The notes beneath the pieces were generated by a model. It saw only the letters and a list, made by a program, of their open reading frames with translations. It made no database searches and had not been told where the DNA came from. A program made the translations under genes and the position numbers. This document shows, in pieces, positions 56,218-64,000 of a stretch of DNA of 64,000 nt. Position 1 is the first letter of the stretch. Each line of letters starts with the position of its first letter. The stretch comes from Pseudoduganella buxea (GTDB lineage: Bacteria; Pseudomonadota; Gammaproteobacteria; Burkholderiales; Burkholderiaceae_D): NCBI RefSeq assembly GCF_009720835.1, contig NZ_WNKZ01000002.1, positions 1 through 64,000 on the forward strand, given 5' to 3'.

Positions 56218-56979
56218 TTATCGCGGCACGAGCACATGCCGGAACGTCGGCTCGATATTTTGCGCGTGCAGGTGGCGCACGATGTCTTCCAGGGTGGCGT
56301 CCTTCAGCAGCAGGCCTTGCGCCGTGTCGGACTGCACGGGCTGCGCGGACTGCGCGGACTGCACGGCGGGCGGCACCTCCGCTGCCGGTTGGGGCACGTC
56401 GGGCTGGCGAATGTCAGGCTGCAGGATGCCCATCGCGCGCTGCAGCTGCGCCGGGCTGATGCTGTCGAGCCCCTGCAGCAGCGCCACCTGGCCCATCGCG
56501 GGCGGTGGCATGTCCAGCGCCGGTTCGTCCTCGAACGAGGCGCCCATGCCGGGGTGGATGAAGGCGGCCCATTTGCCGGTGGCGCCGTTCAGGCCGGGCG
56601 GGAAGGCCACGGGTGCGCGCACGCCGGCGGCCGGCAACGTGACGTCGTCGAAGTAGGCCGTGCGCAGCAAAGCGAGGAAGTGCTGGGCCTTCGGCACCGG
56701 CACCGGTTCGGCGAACGAAAGCCACAGCCGGAAGCCCGTGGCGCCGGACACGCTGACGGCCGGCGCCGGCAAACCCAGCTCGCCTTGCAGCGCATTGGCG
56801 ACGGCGCACAGTTGCGCCCACCGGTCGGCGCCGCTGTGCTCGGGCTGCACGTCGAAGGGAATGACAACGACGCGCACCGCTTCCTGGGTGACGGGATCGA
56901 TCACGCGGGGCGTCGCATCCGGCAGGGACACTTCCGGGTGCAGGTACAGGCGGGCGAGTTGGGACAGGAGTTCTTGCAT
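56218..56979 (-). CDS. Hypothetical protein
   Basis: The 253-residue product begins MQELLSQLARLYLHPEVSLP and is not recognised. The middle (LQGELGLPAPAVSVSGATGF then RLWLSFAEPVPV) is compact and may be an enzyme-like domain. Residues about 185-230 form a Pro/Gln/Ser-rich linker with SAQSAQPVQS repeats, and the C-terminus LEDIVRHLHAQNIEPTFRHVLVPR looks helical. No signal peptide or membrane segment. It is convergent with the LysR gene, 9 bp away, so no separate terminator is visible. Confidence 0.6.
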   Translation of the reverse strand: MQELLSQLARLYLHPEVSLPDATPRVIDPVTQEAVRVVVIPFDVQPEHSGADRWAQLCAVANALQGELGLPAPAVSVSGATGFRLWLSFAEPVPVPKAQHFLALLRTAYFDDVTLPAAGVRAPVAFPPGLNGATGKWAAFIHPGMGASFEDEPALDMPPPAMGQVALLQGLDSISPAQLQRAMGILQPDIRQPDVPQPAAEVPPAVQSAQSAQPVQSDTAQGLLLKDATLEDIVRHLHAQNIEPTFRHVLVPR

Positions 56980-57084
56980 CGGGTTCCTCGATTACGATCG
57001 TGCGCCGGCGGCGTTGGCGCGATTGTTACACAGGATGCGATCGAGGCAGGGGGAAGCGTCCCCTGGAGAGAAAGAAGCTGCCGT

Positions 57085-57225
57085 TCAGTTCCAGCCGCCG
57101 GCGTTCAGCCGGTAGTCCTGGCGCGCCGGGCGGGCGACTTCGGTTTGCTTGCGCAGCCGGTATGCGGCACGCGCACGGGCGGCGGCCAGCAAGGTACGGA
57201 CGACGAGGGTAATGGCGTGTTTCAT
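57085..57225 (-). CDS. Small basic protein of unknown function
   Basis: This 46-residue frame starts MKHAITLVVRTLLAAARARA, a short hydrophobic start with several Arg, followed by a polar tail ending NAGGWN. GGAG lies 9 bases before the ATG. The composition suggests a small envelope or membrane-associated protein. It stands alone between the mdc operon and the hypothetical gene, with no recognised relatives. Confidence 0.4.
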   Translation of the reverse strand: MKHAITLVVRTLLAAARARAAYRLRKQTEVARPARQDYRLNAGGWN

Positions 57226-57341
57226 GGTGCGACTCCAGCAATGGTGACGATCGCGCGTGCGATCCGATACCACCGTTATATAGGCGAGCCGCCTTAACTT
57301 CCAATTCTCAAATGCAATACCGGTTATGGGCTTCGTGAATG

Positions 57342-58271
57342 TTATGCGAGCTGCCGATCCAGCCAGGCCCGTATCCCGTCCAGCGACCGGAACTCCGTGA
57401 CGGCGCGGCAGGCGATGTGGGGGTGGCGGGCTTGCAACATGCGCGACAGCGCGGCGCCCGGCCCCAGTTCCAGCGCGACAGTGGCGCCCGCTTCGATGCA
57501 GGCGTCCATGCAATCGTGCCAACGGATCGGCGTGGCGACCTGGCGCGACAGGGTGTCGATGGCGCGCTGCGCATCCCATACCGGCTCGGCCGAAATCCCC
57601 GCCAGGACGGGGAAGGCCGGCGCCTGCCAGGGCTGCTCTTGCAGCAGCGCGGCAAACGGCGCCACGGCGCCTGCCAGCAGCGGCGTGTGCGACGCCACCG
57701 CCACCGGCAGCACGGTGGCGCGGCCGCCGGCGGCGATGGCCGCTGCCGCCAAGGCGTCGCGCTCGCTGGCGGGGCCGCCGGCAACCAGGGTGTCCTCGCC
57801 GGTGACGATCGCGGCGTAAAAGCCGAAGCGCTGCAGCAGGGCGCTGGCGCTGCCATCGGGCAGGGCGGACAGCGCCACCATGGCCTGCGGCGGTCCGTCC
57901 GCCACGCACGCATCCATCAGGCGTGCCCGTTCGGCGGCCAGTTTCACGGTGGCCGTGGCATCGAGCGTGCCCGCCACCGCATGGGCCGACAACTCGCCGA
58001 TGCTGTAGCCGGCCACCAGCGCCGGCTGCGGGATGGTTTCCGCCAACGCCGTCCACATCGCCAGCGTGGCGGCGACGATGGACGGTTGCGCCACCCGGTT
58101 GGCAAAACCCGCCGGGCCGTCGACGGCGGCGCGCAGCGGCTCGGCCAGCACGGGGTCGTCGAACCACCGGTCCAGCAGCCGGCTGGCGGCGGGATCGGTG
58201 CGCGCCATATCGAACATGGCGGCATGCTGGGCGCCCTGGCCCGGGCACAGCACGACGAGTCGGCCCGTCAT
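57342..58271 (-). CDS. mdcH: Malonate decarboxylase subunit epsilon (malonyl-CoA:ACP transacylase)
   Basis: MdcH loads malonyl groups onto the acyl carrier subunit to prime malonate decarboxylase. The 309-residue protein has the FabD-like CPGQGAQ near the N-terminus, the GYSIGELSAHAVAG nucleophile motif (Ser in GYSIG) and VASHTPLLAGAV with the catalytic His. The ATGA overlap with mdcB couples translation, and the start chosen (MTGRLVVLCPGQGAQ) matches family. It is the last gene of the operon. Confidence 0.9.
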   Translation of the reverse strand: MTGRLVVLCPGQGAQHAAMFDMARTDPAASRLLDRWFDDPVLAEPLRAAVDGPAGFANRVAQPSIVAATLAMWTALAETIPQPALVAGYSIGELSAHAVAGTLDATATVKLAAERARLMDACVADGPPQAMVALSALPDGSASALLQRFGFYAAIVTGEDTLVAGGPASERDALAAAAIAAGGRATVLPVAVASHTPLLAGAVAPFAALLQEQPWQAPAFPVLAGISAEPVWDAQRAIDTLSRQVATPIRWHDCMDACIEAGATVALELGPGAALSRMLQARHPHIACRAVTEFRSLDGIRAWLDRQLA

Positions 58272-59170
58272 GTCAAATCCAGCTCCGCGCATGCCGACTG
58301 CACCAGGCACACGGCGCCCAGCAGGTCAGCCGCGCCGCCCGGGGACAGGCGCGCGGCGACGAAGCTGCGGTGGCAGGCCACGGCGCGCGCTTCCCAGTCG
58401 GGCGCGGCCGTGCCGCCACGGGCGACAAAGGCGCGGGCCGAACGCCGTACCGCCAGTGCGCCGGCCGGGCCGCCCCGGTGGTAGACATTGGTGTCGCTGA
58501 CGTGCGCCATCAGCGCGAACAGCGCATCAATGCGGGCGCGGCGCGCACAGCGGCCGGCGGCCAAGGTGCGCCGCAGTGCCGGCAGGCCGACGGCGAACAC
58601 GGACGGAAAGCCCCGCGCCCCTTCCTCGCGGGCACCGCTGGCGGCATAGCGCAACAGGGCTGCCGTGCCATGCGACGGCGTGGCCGCGTCGCCGCTGTGG
58701 GCACCGAGTTCGCGGCCCCAGTAGCGCAGCAGCGCGGCCTGGATGGCGCTTGGCGTCAGCACCACGCCGTCCGCCCGGCAGCGCCCGATGGCGGCGCACA
58801 GGAGTCCCAGGCAGAAGATGGCGCCCCGGTGGGTATTGATGCCGTTTGTCGCGCGCAGCATGCGTGCCTCCGCGTCGATGCCCAGGCGTTTCAGTTCGTG
58901 GAAGGGCGCATCGGCCATGCCGGCTTGCGTGATGAGCAAAAAGTAGCGGCGCAGCGCGAACAGGCTGCGCACGAACGTGGCCGCCGTCATGTCCTGATGG
59001 CTGCCGTTGTCGACCAGCGAAACCAGCCCCGGCTTGGGATACAGGGCCAGTTCCGCGTACAGGCTGCGCACGGCGAGGCGCGCGATGCGCTGGCAGAACT
59101 GCCGGGTACCGTCGATGCCGAAGGCGGGCGCCGCATGGGCGATTCGCAGCGCCGTGCTCAGTTCAGCCAT
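58268..59170 (-). CDS. mdcB: Triphosphoribosyl-dephospho-CoA synthase
   Basis: MdcB (CitG-like) makes the precursor of the prosthetic group of the malonate decarboxylase ACP from dephospho-CoA and ATP. The 300-residue protein shows ALYPKPGLVSLVDNGSHQDM, RATNGINTHRGAIFCLGLL and HVSDTNVYHRGG, all conserved in the CitG/MdcB family. Starts inside the end of mdcG (13-bp overlap). Confidence 0.92.
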   Translation of the reverse strand: MAELSTALRIAHAAPAFGIDGTRQFCQRIARLAVRSLYAELALYPKPGLVSLVDNGSHQDMTAATFVRSLFALRRYFLLITQAGMADAPFHELKRLGIDAEARMLRATNGINTHRGAIFCLGLLCAAIGRCRADGVVLTPSAIQAALLRYWGRELGAHSGDAATPSHGTAALLRYAASGAREEGARGFPSVFAVGLPALRRTLAAGRCARRARIDALFALMAHVSDTNVYHRGGPAGALAVRRSARAFVARGGTAAPDWEARAVACHRSFVAARLSPGGAADLLGAVCLVQSACAELDLT

Positions 59171-59838
59171 CGCGGGTCCTCCAGGGTCGCCAGCAGTTCC
59201 TTCGGCACTACCAGGGCCACGCGCTCCAGGCCCTTGGCCAGCACGCGCGTGCCGGGCGCGCTGTCGAAGGCGGCGCGCAGTTCCTTCCACGCCACCGCGC
59301 GCCCGTCCGGAAACACCACTTCACCGTCGAGCGGCAGCACCGCCCCGTGCCGGGCCAGCAGGTCCAATCCCGCCGTCAGCTGCGCGCGGTTCAGGGGGCG
59401 CAGCAACAGGTCGATATCGGAACTGGCCGTCACGTATGCCTGCCCCGTCAGCGCCGCCAGCGCGACGGACCCATACACGGCCAGGCCCAGTCCCGCGCCG
59501 GCCGCTTCCCGTTCCAGTGCCGCCAGCGCTTCGCGCCAGGCCGGCGGCACCGCATCGAGGGCGCCGACCAGGGACAGGGCGCGCGTGCGGCGGCCGATAT
59601 CGGCCAGTTCGACCCGGCAGCCCACGCGCAGCTTGCCGCCATCATGGGGCCGGGGCGGCAGCGCGAAACCGATCGCCACCTCGCCCGGCGCCATGTCGGT
59701 TTCCGCCCGCCGCACCACGGCGGGCCAGCCGGCATCGCGCCACGTATCGAGCGCCGGCAAGGCATGGGCCGGCGCGCCGGCGCGCACCCGCTGCCAGCCC
59801 CGACTCGTGAGCCACACCAGGTCATGCCGGGCGAACAT
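59158..59838 (-). CDS. mdcG: Malonate decarboxylase holo-ACP synthase (phosphoribosyl-dephospho-CoA transferase)
   Basis: MdcG attaches the triphosphoribosyl-dephospho-CoA group to the carrier subunit MdcC. The 226-residue protein begins MFARHDLVWLTSRGWQRV and has the nucleotidyltransferase-like VYGSVALAALTGQAYVT plus SSDIDLLLRP containing the likely metal-binding Asp pair. It overlaps mdcE by 17 bp and mdcB by 13 bp. Confidence 0.9.
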   Translation of the reverse strand: MFARHDLVWLTSRGWQRVRAGAPAHALPALDTWRDAGWPAVVRRAETDMAPGEVAIGFALPPRPHDGGKLRVGCRVELADIGRRTRALSLVGALDAVPPAWREALAALEREAAGAGLGLAVYGSVALAALTGQAYVTASSDIDLLLRPLNRAQLTAGLDLLARHGAVLPLDGEVVFPDGRAVAWKELRAAFDSAPGTRVLAKGLERVALVVPKELLATLEDPRWLN

Positions 59839-60538
59839 GACCGCCCGTCCTGACCGCCTCCGCCACGGGCTGGGCCAGCAGGCGCCCGCCCCGTTCCAGG
59901 CCGAGCGCCATGCGCCCGTCTTCCATGCGGCAGTCGGCCAGCGCTTCGACCAGGCGCGCCGCCAGGTCGTCGTTCCAGATGCCGTGCAGGCCGCCCATGC
60001 GCAGGTAGTTTTCCGGGCCCGGCGCGAACACGGGATTGTCCCGCGCCAGTTCGGTCAGCCGTTCTTCCGGCACCTTCGTGATGCGCGCCATCGCGGGCAA
60101 GCCCATCACGCGGATCGTCGCCTGCGGCAGCGCGTAGCAGGCGCTGGCGATCAGGCCGCTGGTGATAAAGCCGCCGGACAGGGCCTGGTCGTACACCAGG
60201 CCGATCACGGCATGGCCCCGGCGCCGCGCCAGGTCGACGCATTTGCCCAGGTGGGCCATATAGCTGTTGATGCCCAACATCTCGTCGCGGTGGCGCAGGC
60301 GCTGGCCTTGCGTGTCGACCAGGATCAGGATCGGCCTTCCCGGGTGGTCCTGCACCGTCTTCAGGATCGCCTGGGCCTGGGCCAGCGCGATCTCGATGCC
60401 GATGGGGACGTGCTCGGTGGTGCCGATGACGGCCACCGTCTTGCCGTCCACCTGCGCGCTGCCGGATAAAAAATTGTCCCGTTCGGCGATATCGTGCCCG
60501 CCGGGGAACAGCTGGGTAGCCAGGGTCTGCCAGTTCAT
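59822..60538 (-). CDS. mdcE: Malonate decarboxylase subunit gamma
   Basis: MdcE is one half of the decarboxylase heterodimer related to carboxyltransferases. The 238-residue protein begins MNWQTLATQLFPGGHDIAE and has GRPILILVDTQGQRLRHRDE, YDQALSGGFITSGLIASACY and a C-terminal AEAVRTGGHV. The ATGA overlap with mdcD indicates coupling. An open frame upstream of the start lacks family similarity. Confidence 0.92.
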   Translation of the reverse strand: MNWQTLATQLFPGGHDIAERDNFLSGSAQVDGKTVAVIGTTEHVPIGIEIALAQAQAILKTVQDHPGRPILILVDTQGQRLRHRDEMLGINSYMAHLGKCVDLARRRGHAVIGLVYDQALSGGFITSGLIASACYALPQATIRVMGLPAMARITKVPEERLTELARDNPVFAPGPENYLRMGGLHGIWNDDLAARLVEALADCRMEDGRMALGLERGGRLLAQPVAEAVRTGGHVRPA

Positions 60539-61434
60539 CGTTGTCCTCCCGCGCGGTACGGTGCCGCCAGTTGCATGAAGGCGTCCGCTTCCAGCATCGG
60601 CACGGCGCCCGGGTCGGGTACGCCCAGCTGGCGCCACACGTCGACGGGATCGTGAAGCCCGGCGGTGTCCTCCAGGCGGCGGGCCAGCATGGCCTGTTCG
60701 TCCAGCAGGCCTTCCAGGGTGAGGCTGGCGCTGCCGGCGCGGATGTCCGCGATGGCCTGCACGGCGGCGGCGCGGAAGGCGGCCGTATCGTCCGGCACCA
60801 GCACCTGGCAGTCGCCCAGCAGGTAGCGGTGCTTGCCGCCCGTGGTGCGCCACACGAGGGCGCGGTCGCGCGAGTCGAATTCCTCGACGCCGCTTGCCGT
60901 CTCGATCACTTCCGGGCCGGACATGGCCAGCCGGCCTTCCTCCGACATGATGACCGTGTTGGCGCAGCGCGCCGAGATGCCCATGCCGCCGAAGCAGCCG
61001 TTGGCGCCACCCACCAGTGCGACCACCGGGATGTCGGCGGCGCGTGCGTCGAGCATGGCGCGCATCACTTCCGACACGGCAATCAGGCCGGCATTGGCTT
61101 CATGCAGCCGCACGCCGCCCGATTCGAGCAGCAGCAGCACGGCATGGGCCTGCTCGTCGACGGCACGGCGCAGCATGCCGACCAGCTTGGCGCCATGGAC
61201 TTCGCCGACGGCGCCGCCCATGAAGCCGCCTTCCTGGGCCGCACCGAAGACGACGTGCCCGTCCAGCAGGCCGCGCCCGACCACGACGCCGTCATCGAAC
61301 GACACGGGCGCGTCGAGCTGGGCCAGGTGCGGGCTGACCACGCGCGCCGACGGCGGCAGGAATTCCTCGAAGCTGCCGGCATCGAAGATGGCCGGGATAC
61401 GCTGGCGCGCCGTCAGTTCCAGGTAGCTGCTCAT
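60535..61434 (-). CDS. mdcD: Malonate decarboxylase subunit beta
   Basis: MdcD, with MdcE, removes CO2 from the malonyl-ACP. The 299-residue protein has the crotonase-like carboxyltransferase fold with AAQEGGFMGGAVGEVHGAKL, LLLESGGVRLHEANAGL and GGANGCFGGMGISA oxyanion-hole loops. The start at 61432-61434 gives MSSYLELTARQRIPAIF. Overlaps with mdcC (4 bp) and mdcE (4 bp) couple translation. Confidence 0.93.
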   Translation of the reverse strand: MSSYLELTARQRIPAIFDAGSFEEFLPPSARVVSPHLAQLDAPVSFDDGVVVGRGLLDGHVVFGAAQEGGFMGGAVGEVHGAKLVGMLRRAVDEQAHAVLLLLESGGVRLHEANAGLIAVSEVMRAMLDARAADIPVVALVGGANGCFGGMGISARCANTVIMSEEGRLAMSGPEVIETASGVEEFDSRDRALVWRTTGGKHRYLLGDCQVLVPDDTAAFRAAAVQAIADIRAGSASLTLEGLLDEQAMLARRLEDTAGLHDPVDVWRQLGVPDPGAVPMLEADAFMQLAAPYRAGGQR

Positions 61435-61745
61435 GGCGTTCCTCCCGTCAGTGTTTCGGCAGCCTGGTCCAGCCGCAGGCTGACCACGGCCGGTGTCGCG
61501 CCCATGTCGTTGATGCAGATGCGCGCGTCGGCCAGGCCCCAGCGCTCGTGGAAGTCCGTCATTACGGCCTGCCACGTGGCGCCGAAGCCGACGGCCGCCG
61601 TGCGCACTTCGATTTCGCAGGCGCCGCCCAGGCTGGCCGGCTCGATCAGTACTTCGAGATTGCCCGAACCGACCACGCCCACCAGCTGGGCCATGCCGGC
61701 CAGCGGGCGGCTGCCCTGTTCGAACCTGAATTGAAGGGTTTCCAT
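61431..61745 (-). CDS. mdcC: Malonate decarboxylase acyl carrier protein, subunit delta
   Basis: MdcC carries the 2'-(5''-triphosphoribosyl)-3'-dephospho-CoA group. The 104-residue protein begins METLQFRFEQGSRPLAGMAQ; the Ser in VGVVGSGNLEVL is the expected attachment site. It ends in DMGATPAVVSLRLDQA, typical of the family. It lies 8 bp after mdcA and overlaps mdcD. Confidence 0.93.
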   Translation of the reverse strand: METLQFRFEQGSRPLAGMAQLVGVVGSGNLEVLIEPASLGGACEIEVRTAAVGFGATWQAVMTDFHERWGLADARICINDMGATPAVVSLRLDQAAETLTGGTP

Positions 61746-61753
61746 GATTGTCC

Positions 61754-63421
61754 TTACCAGTTCCTGAAGCGTTTCGGCGGATCGTACAGTCCGCCGGAGG
61801 CACGCACCAGGCCTTTCATGTTCTTGGCGGCCAGCAGGTCGCGGGTCGCCAGGCGTTTGTCGATGCCGAGATCCTCCGGGCGCCGGATGATGCCCCGGTC
61901 GCGCAGGTTTTCCACCATGCGCTTGTCGCGGCCCAGGCCCACCGGCGTGTAGCCGGCCACGCCCCGGATGGCCTGCTCGCGCTCTTCCTCGCCACGGCAC
62001 AGCAGCAGGTTGGCGATGCCTTCCTCGGTCAGGATGTGCGTCACGTCGTCGCCATAGATCATCACCGGCGGGATCGCCATGCCGGCCTGCTCGGCCAGCT
62101 GCCACGCGTCGAGCCGCTCGACGAACGCGGGGGCCATGTGCTCGCGGAAGGTCTCGACCATCTGCACCACCAGCTTCTGCCCGCGCGGGATCACGTTGCG
62201 CCCGGCCCGGGCCTGTTCGCCCGCCTTCAGCCATGCGGCACTGGGGTGGCGCCGGCCGCGCGCGTCGGCCCCCATGTTCGGCGCGCCGCCGAAGCCGGCG
62301 ATGCGGCCCAGGGTGGCGGTGGACGAATTGCCCTGCAAATCGATCTGCAGGGTCGAGCCGATGAACATGTCGCAGGCGTAGTGGCCGGCCGCCTGGGAGA
62401 AGGCGCGGTTGCTGCGCATGGAGCCGTCCGGGCCCGTGAAGAACACGTCGGGCCGGGCGCGGATGTAGTTCTCCATGCCCAGCTCGGAGCCGAAGGAGTG
62501 CACGGATTCGACGAAGCCCGCTTCGATGGCGGGAATCAGGGCCGGGTGCGGGTTCAGGGCCCAGTGGCGGGCGATCTTGCCCTTCAGGCCCAGGCTGGCC
62601 GCATAGGTGGGCAGCAGCAGCTCGATGGCGGCCGTGTCGAAGCCGATGCCGTGGTTCAGGCGCTCGACTTCATACTCGGCATAGATGCCCTTGATGGCCA
62701 TCATCGCCATCAGCACCTGGATTTCCGAGATCAGGGCCGGGTCGCGCGTGAACAGCGGTTCGATGTAGTAGGGCGTGGGCGACTGCACCACGTATTCAAC
62801 CCAGCCGGCGGGAATGTCGACGCGCGGCAGCTTGTCGACGATGCGGTTGACCTGGGCGATGACGATGCCGCTCTTGAAGGCCGTCGCTTCGACGATGGCG
62901 GGCGTGTCCTCCGTATTCGGTCCTGTGTACAGGTTGCCTTCGCGGTCCGCCATCTCGGCCGCCACCAGCGCCACGCGGGGCGTCAGGTCGACGAAGTAGC
63001 GCGCGAACAGCTCCAGGTAGGTGTGGATGGCGCCGATATTGAGCTTGCCGGACTGCGCCAGCTTGGCCAGCCGGCCCGCCTGCGGGCCCGAGAAGGAAAA
63101 GTCCAGGCGCGCACCGATGCCCTTCTCGAACACGTCCAGGTGTTCCGGCAGCGACAGCACCGACAGCAGCATGTGCAGGTTGTTGATGCGTGCCGGGTCG
63201 AGCCGCGTCAGCGCCTTGCCGAGGAAGTCGGCCTGCTTCTGGTTGTTCCCTTCCAGGCAGACGCGGTCGCCCGGTTCGAGCACCTGGTGCAGCAGTTCGA
63301 CGATATGGGTTGCTGCGACGATCTTGCCGTCCAGCGCATCGCCCAGGGCGGCGCGGGCGCGCGCCAGGCGCTCGTCGCGGTTGCGTTGCTGGGTGGTCCA
63401 GCGGCCTTCAGGGGAATTCAT
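61754..63421 (-). CDS. mdcA: Malonate decarboxylase subunit alpha (acetyl-/malonyl-ACP transferase)
   Basis: MdcA exchanges acetyl for malonyl on the carrier protein. The 555-residue protein is related to CoA transferases, with VCLEGNNQKQADFLGKAL near residue 54, FSQAAGHYACDMFIGSTLQI and GGAPNMGADARGRRHPS. The length matches known MdcA (about 550). It is the first enzyme gene of the operon on the minus strand, 23 bp after the permease gene, so malonate uptake and cleavage are co-expressed. Confidence 0.95.
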   Translation of the reverse strand: MNSPEGRWTTQQRNRDERLARARAALGDALDGKIVAATHIVELLHQVLEPGDRVCLEGNNQKQADFLGKALTRLDPARINNLHMLLSVLSLPEHLDVFEKGIGARLDFSFSGPQAGRLAKLAQSGKLNIGAIHTYLELFARYFVDLTPRVALVAAEMADREGNLYTGPNTEDTPAIVEATAFKSGIVIAQVNRIVDKLPRVDIPAGWVEYVVQSPTPYYIEPLFTRDPALISEIQVLMAMMAIKGIYAEYEVERLNHGIGFDTAAIELLLPTYAASLGLKGKIARHWALNPHPALIPAIEAGFVESVHSFGSELGMENYIRARPDVFFTGPDGSMRSNRAFSQAAGHYACDMFIGSTLQIDLQGNSSTATLGRIAGFGGAPNMGADARGRRHPSAAWLKAGEQARAGRNVIPRGQKLVVQMVETFREHMAPAFVERLDAWQLAEQAGMAIPPVMIYGDDVTHILTEEGIANLLLCRGEEEREQAIRGVAGYTPVGLGRDKRMVENLRDRGIIRRPEDLGIDKRLATRDLLAAKNMKGLVRASGGLYDPPKRFRNW

Positions 63422-63444
63422 GAATCATCCTTGTTTTGTTTTGG

Positions 63445-64000
63445 TCACAGCACGACGAACAGCAGCCACACCACGACGGGCGCCACCAGCGTAACGATAC
63501 CGCCATAGGTCATCAACTGGCGCAGGAAGACGTCGCGGTCGATATGCTGGGCGCTGGCCAGCACCAGCGCGCCATTGGTGGAGAACGGGCTGACGTCGAC
63601 GATGGTCGATGCCACCGCCATGGCGGCGATGAAGCCGATCGGGTCGACACCGGTGCCGGCATGCAGGAAGGGCACGGCCAGCGGAATCAGGGAGCCCAGC
63701 ACGGCAGTCGACGAGGCGAAGGCCGACACGATGGCGCCGACGAACAGCAGCAGCAGCGCCACCACCATGGGGGAGGTCAGGCTGGCGACGCTGTCGCCGA
63801 CCCAGGTGATGGTGCCCATCTTCTGCATCACGCCGACATACGTGCTCACGCCCACGATCAGCATGATCTCGGGCCACGACACCTGGCCGATGGCGCGCTT
63901 TTGCACCTGCGGCGACAGCAGCGAGATCACGAGGCCGATGGAAATGGCGACGAAGCCGATATCGAGCTTGTACATCAGGGTCAGCACGGCCAGCGCGATC
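63445..64000 (-). CDS. MatC/SLC13-type dicarboxylate (malonate) permease, C-terminal part
   Basis: The final 185 codons are visible; the start is beyond the right edge. The sequence has about six hydrophobic segments and the family-specific GDSVASLTSPMVVALLLLFVG, SAFASSTAVLGSLIPLAVPF and ASTIVDVSPFSTNGALVLAS. It matches MatC-type dicarboxylate carriers more than MadLM. Position directly upstream of mdcA on the same strand makes malonate the likely substrate. Confidence 0.85.
   Translation of the reverse strand, partial: IALAVLTLMYKLDIGFVAISIGLVISLLSPQVQKRAIGQVSWPEIMLIVGVSTYVGVMQKMGTITWVGDSVASLTSPMVVALLLLFVGAIVSAFASSTAVLGSLIPLAVPFLHAGTGVDPIGFIAAMAVASTIVDVSPFSTNGALVLASAQHIDRDVFLRQLMTYGGIVTLVAPVVVWLLFVVL

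Noticed and set aside
63445-64000. MadL/MadM-type malonate transporter
   Set aside because: The visible motifs (STIVDVSPFSTNGALVLAS and SAFASSTAVLGSLIPLAVPF) fit the MatC/SLC13-like permeases better, and the gene is long enough to be a single-subunit carrier.

Overview
The window reads as chromosomal DNA from a GC-rich betaproteobacterium. Gene content and order (mnmG-rsmG-parA-parB-atpIBEFHAGDC, bifunctional putA with a neighbouring Lrp-type regulator, a 3-hydroxybutyrate oligomer hydrolase, a malonate decarboxylase operon) and two short dispersed palindromic repeat families point to Burkholderiales, most likely Oxalobacteraceae close to Massilia. The family assignment is inference from protein character, not from a search. 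No rRNA, tRNA or CRISPR array was recognised.

Region 1 (1-435) is mobile DNA abutting glmS. An IS3-type insertion sequence runs off the left edge. Beside it lies what looks like the right end of a Tn7-like transposon: three direct repeats at exact 20-bp spacing, with a TGT terminus 23 bp after the glmS stop codon, the classical attTn7 position. Region 2 (435-12.4 kb) is mostly housekeeping: glmS and glmU, an Lrp-type regulator, acpH, a DUF6279-type lipoprotein, rsmD, coaD and a ferredoxin, a chalcone-isomerase-like protein, a LysR regulator and a chemoreceptor with an unusual C-terminal sensor. A 695-bp gene-free stretch at 2.88-3.57 kb is full of same-strand DnaA-box-like 9-mers.

Region 3 (12.4-30.9 kb) is metabolic: putA and its likely regulator; a 178-bp-period tandem array of palindromes; an MTA/SAH nucleosidase; a gene-free AT-rich segment with four perfect DnaA boxes (an oriC candidate); a nitronate monooxygenase and GMC oxidoreductase pair; a branched-chain amino-acid-type ABC importer (livGF, livK, livHM); PHB oligomer hydrolase; an iron-type alcohol dehydrogenase; and a TSUP permease. 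Region 4 (30.85-43.1 kb) is the chromosome-partition and ATP synthase block. It has three parS sites, mnmG, rsmG, three 27-bp AT-rich repeats just before parA, then parA, parB and the complete F1Fo operon behind a near-consensus promoter.

Region 5 (43.1-47.5 kb) holds a secreted HExxH metallopeptidase, a 41-residue secreted peptide with three Cys-Cys pairs, a lipoprotein, an outer-membrane-protein relic, a VOC protein and rsgA with a possible 12-codon leader ORF. Region 6 (47.5-54.3 kb) is the most interesting block, a divergent seven-gene module. One arm is DUF350, SPFH/SHOCT, double DUF4178, a small Gly/Ser-rich protein and S-adenosylmethionine decarboxylase. The other arm is a membrane-fused aminopropyltransferase and a Tat-type flavin amine-oxidase-like protein. 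It looks like a membrane-associated polyamine system tied to envelope homeostasis. Region 7 (54.3-64 kb) has an SMR exporter with a GST, a LysR regulator, an unknown protein, and a translationally coupled malonate decarboxylase operon (mdcA-C-D-E-G-B-H) behind a MatC-type permease that runs off the right edge.
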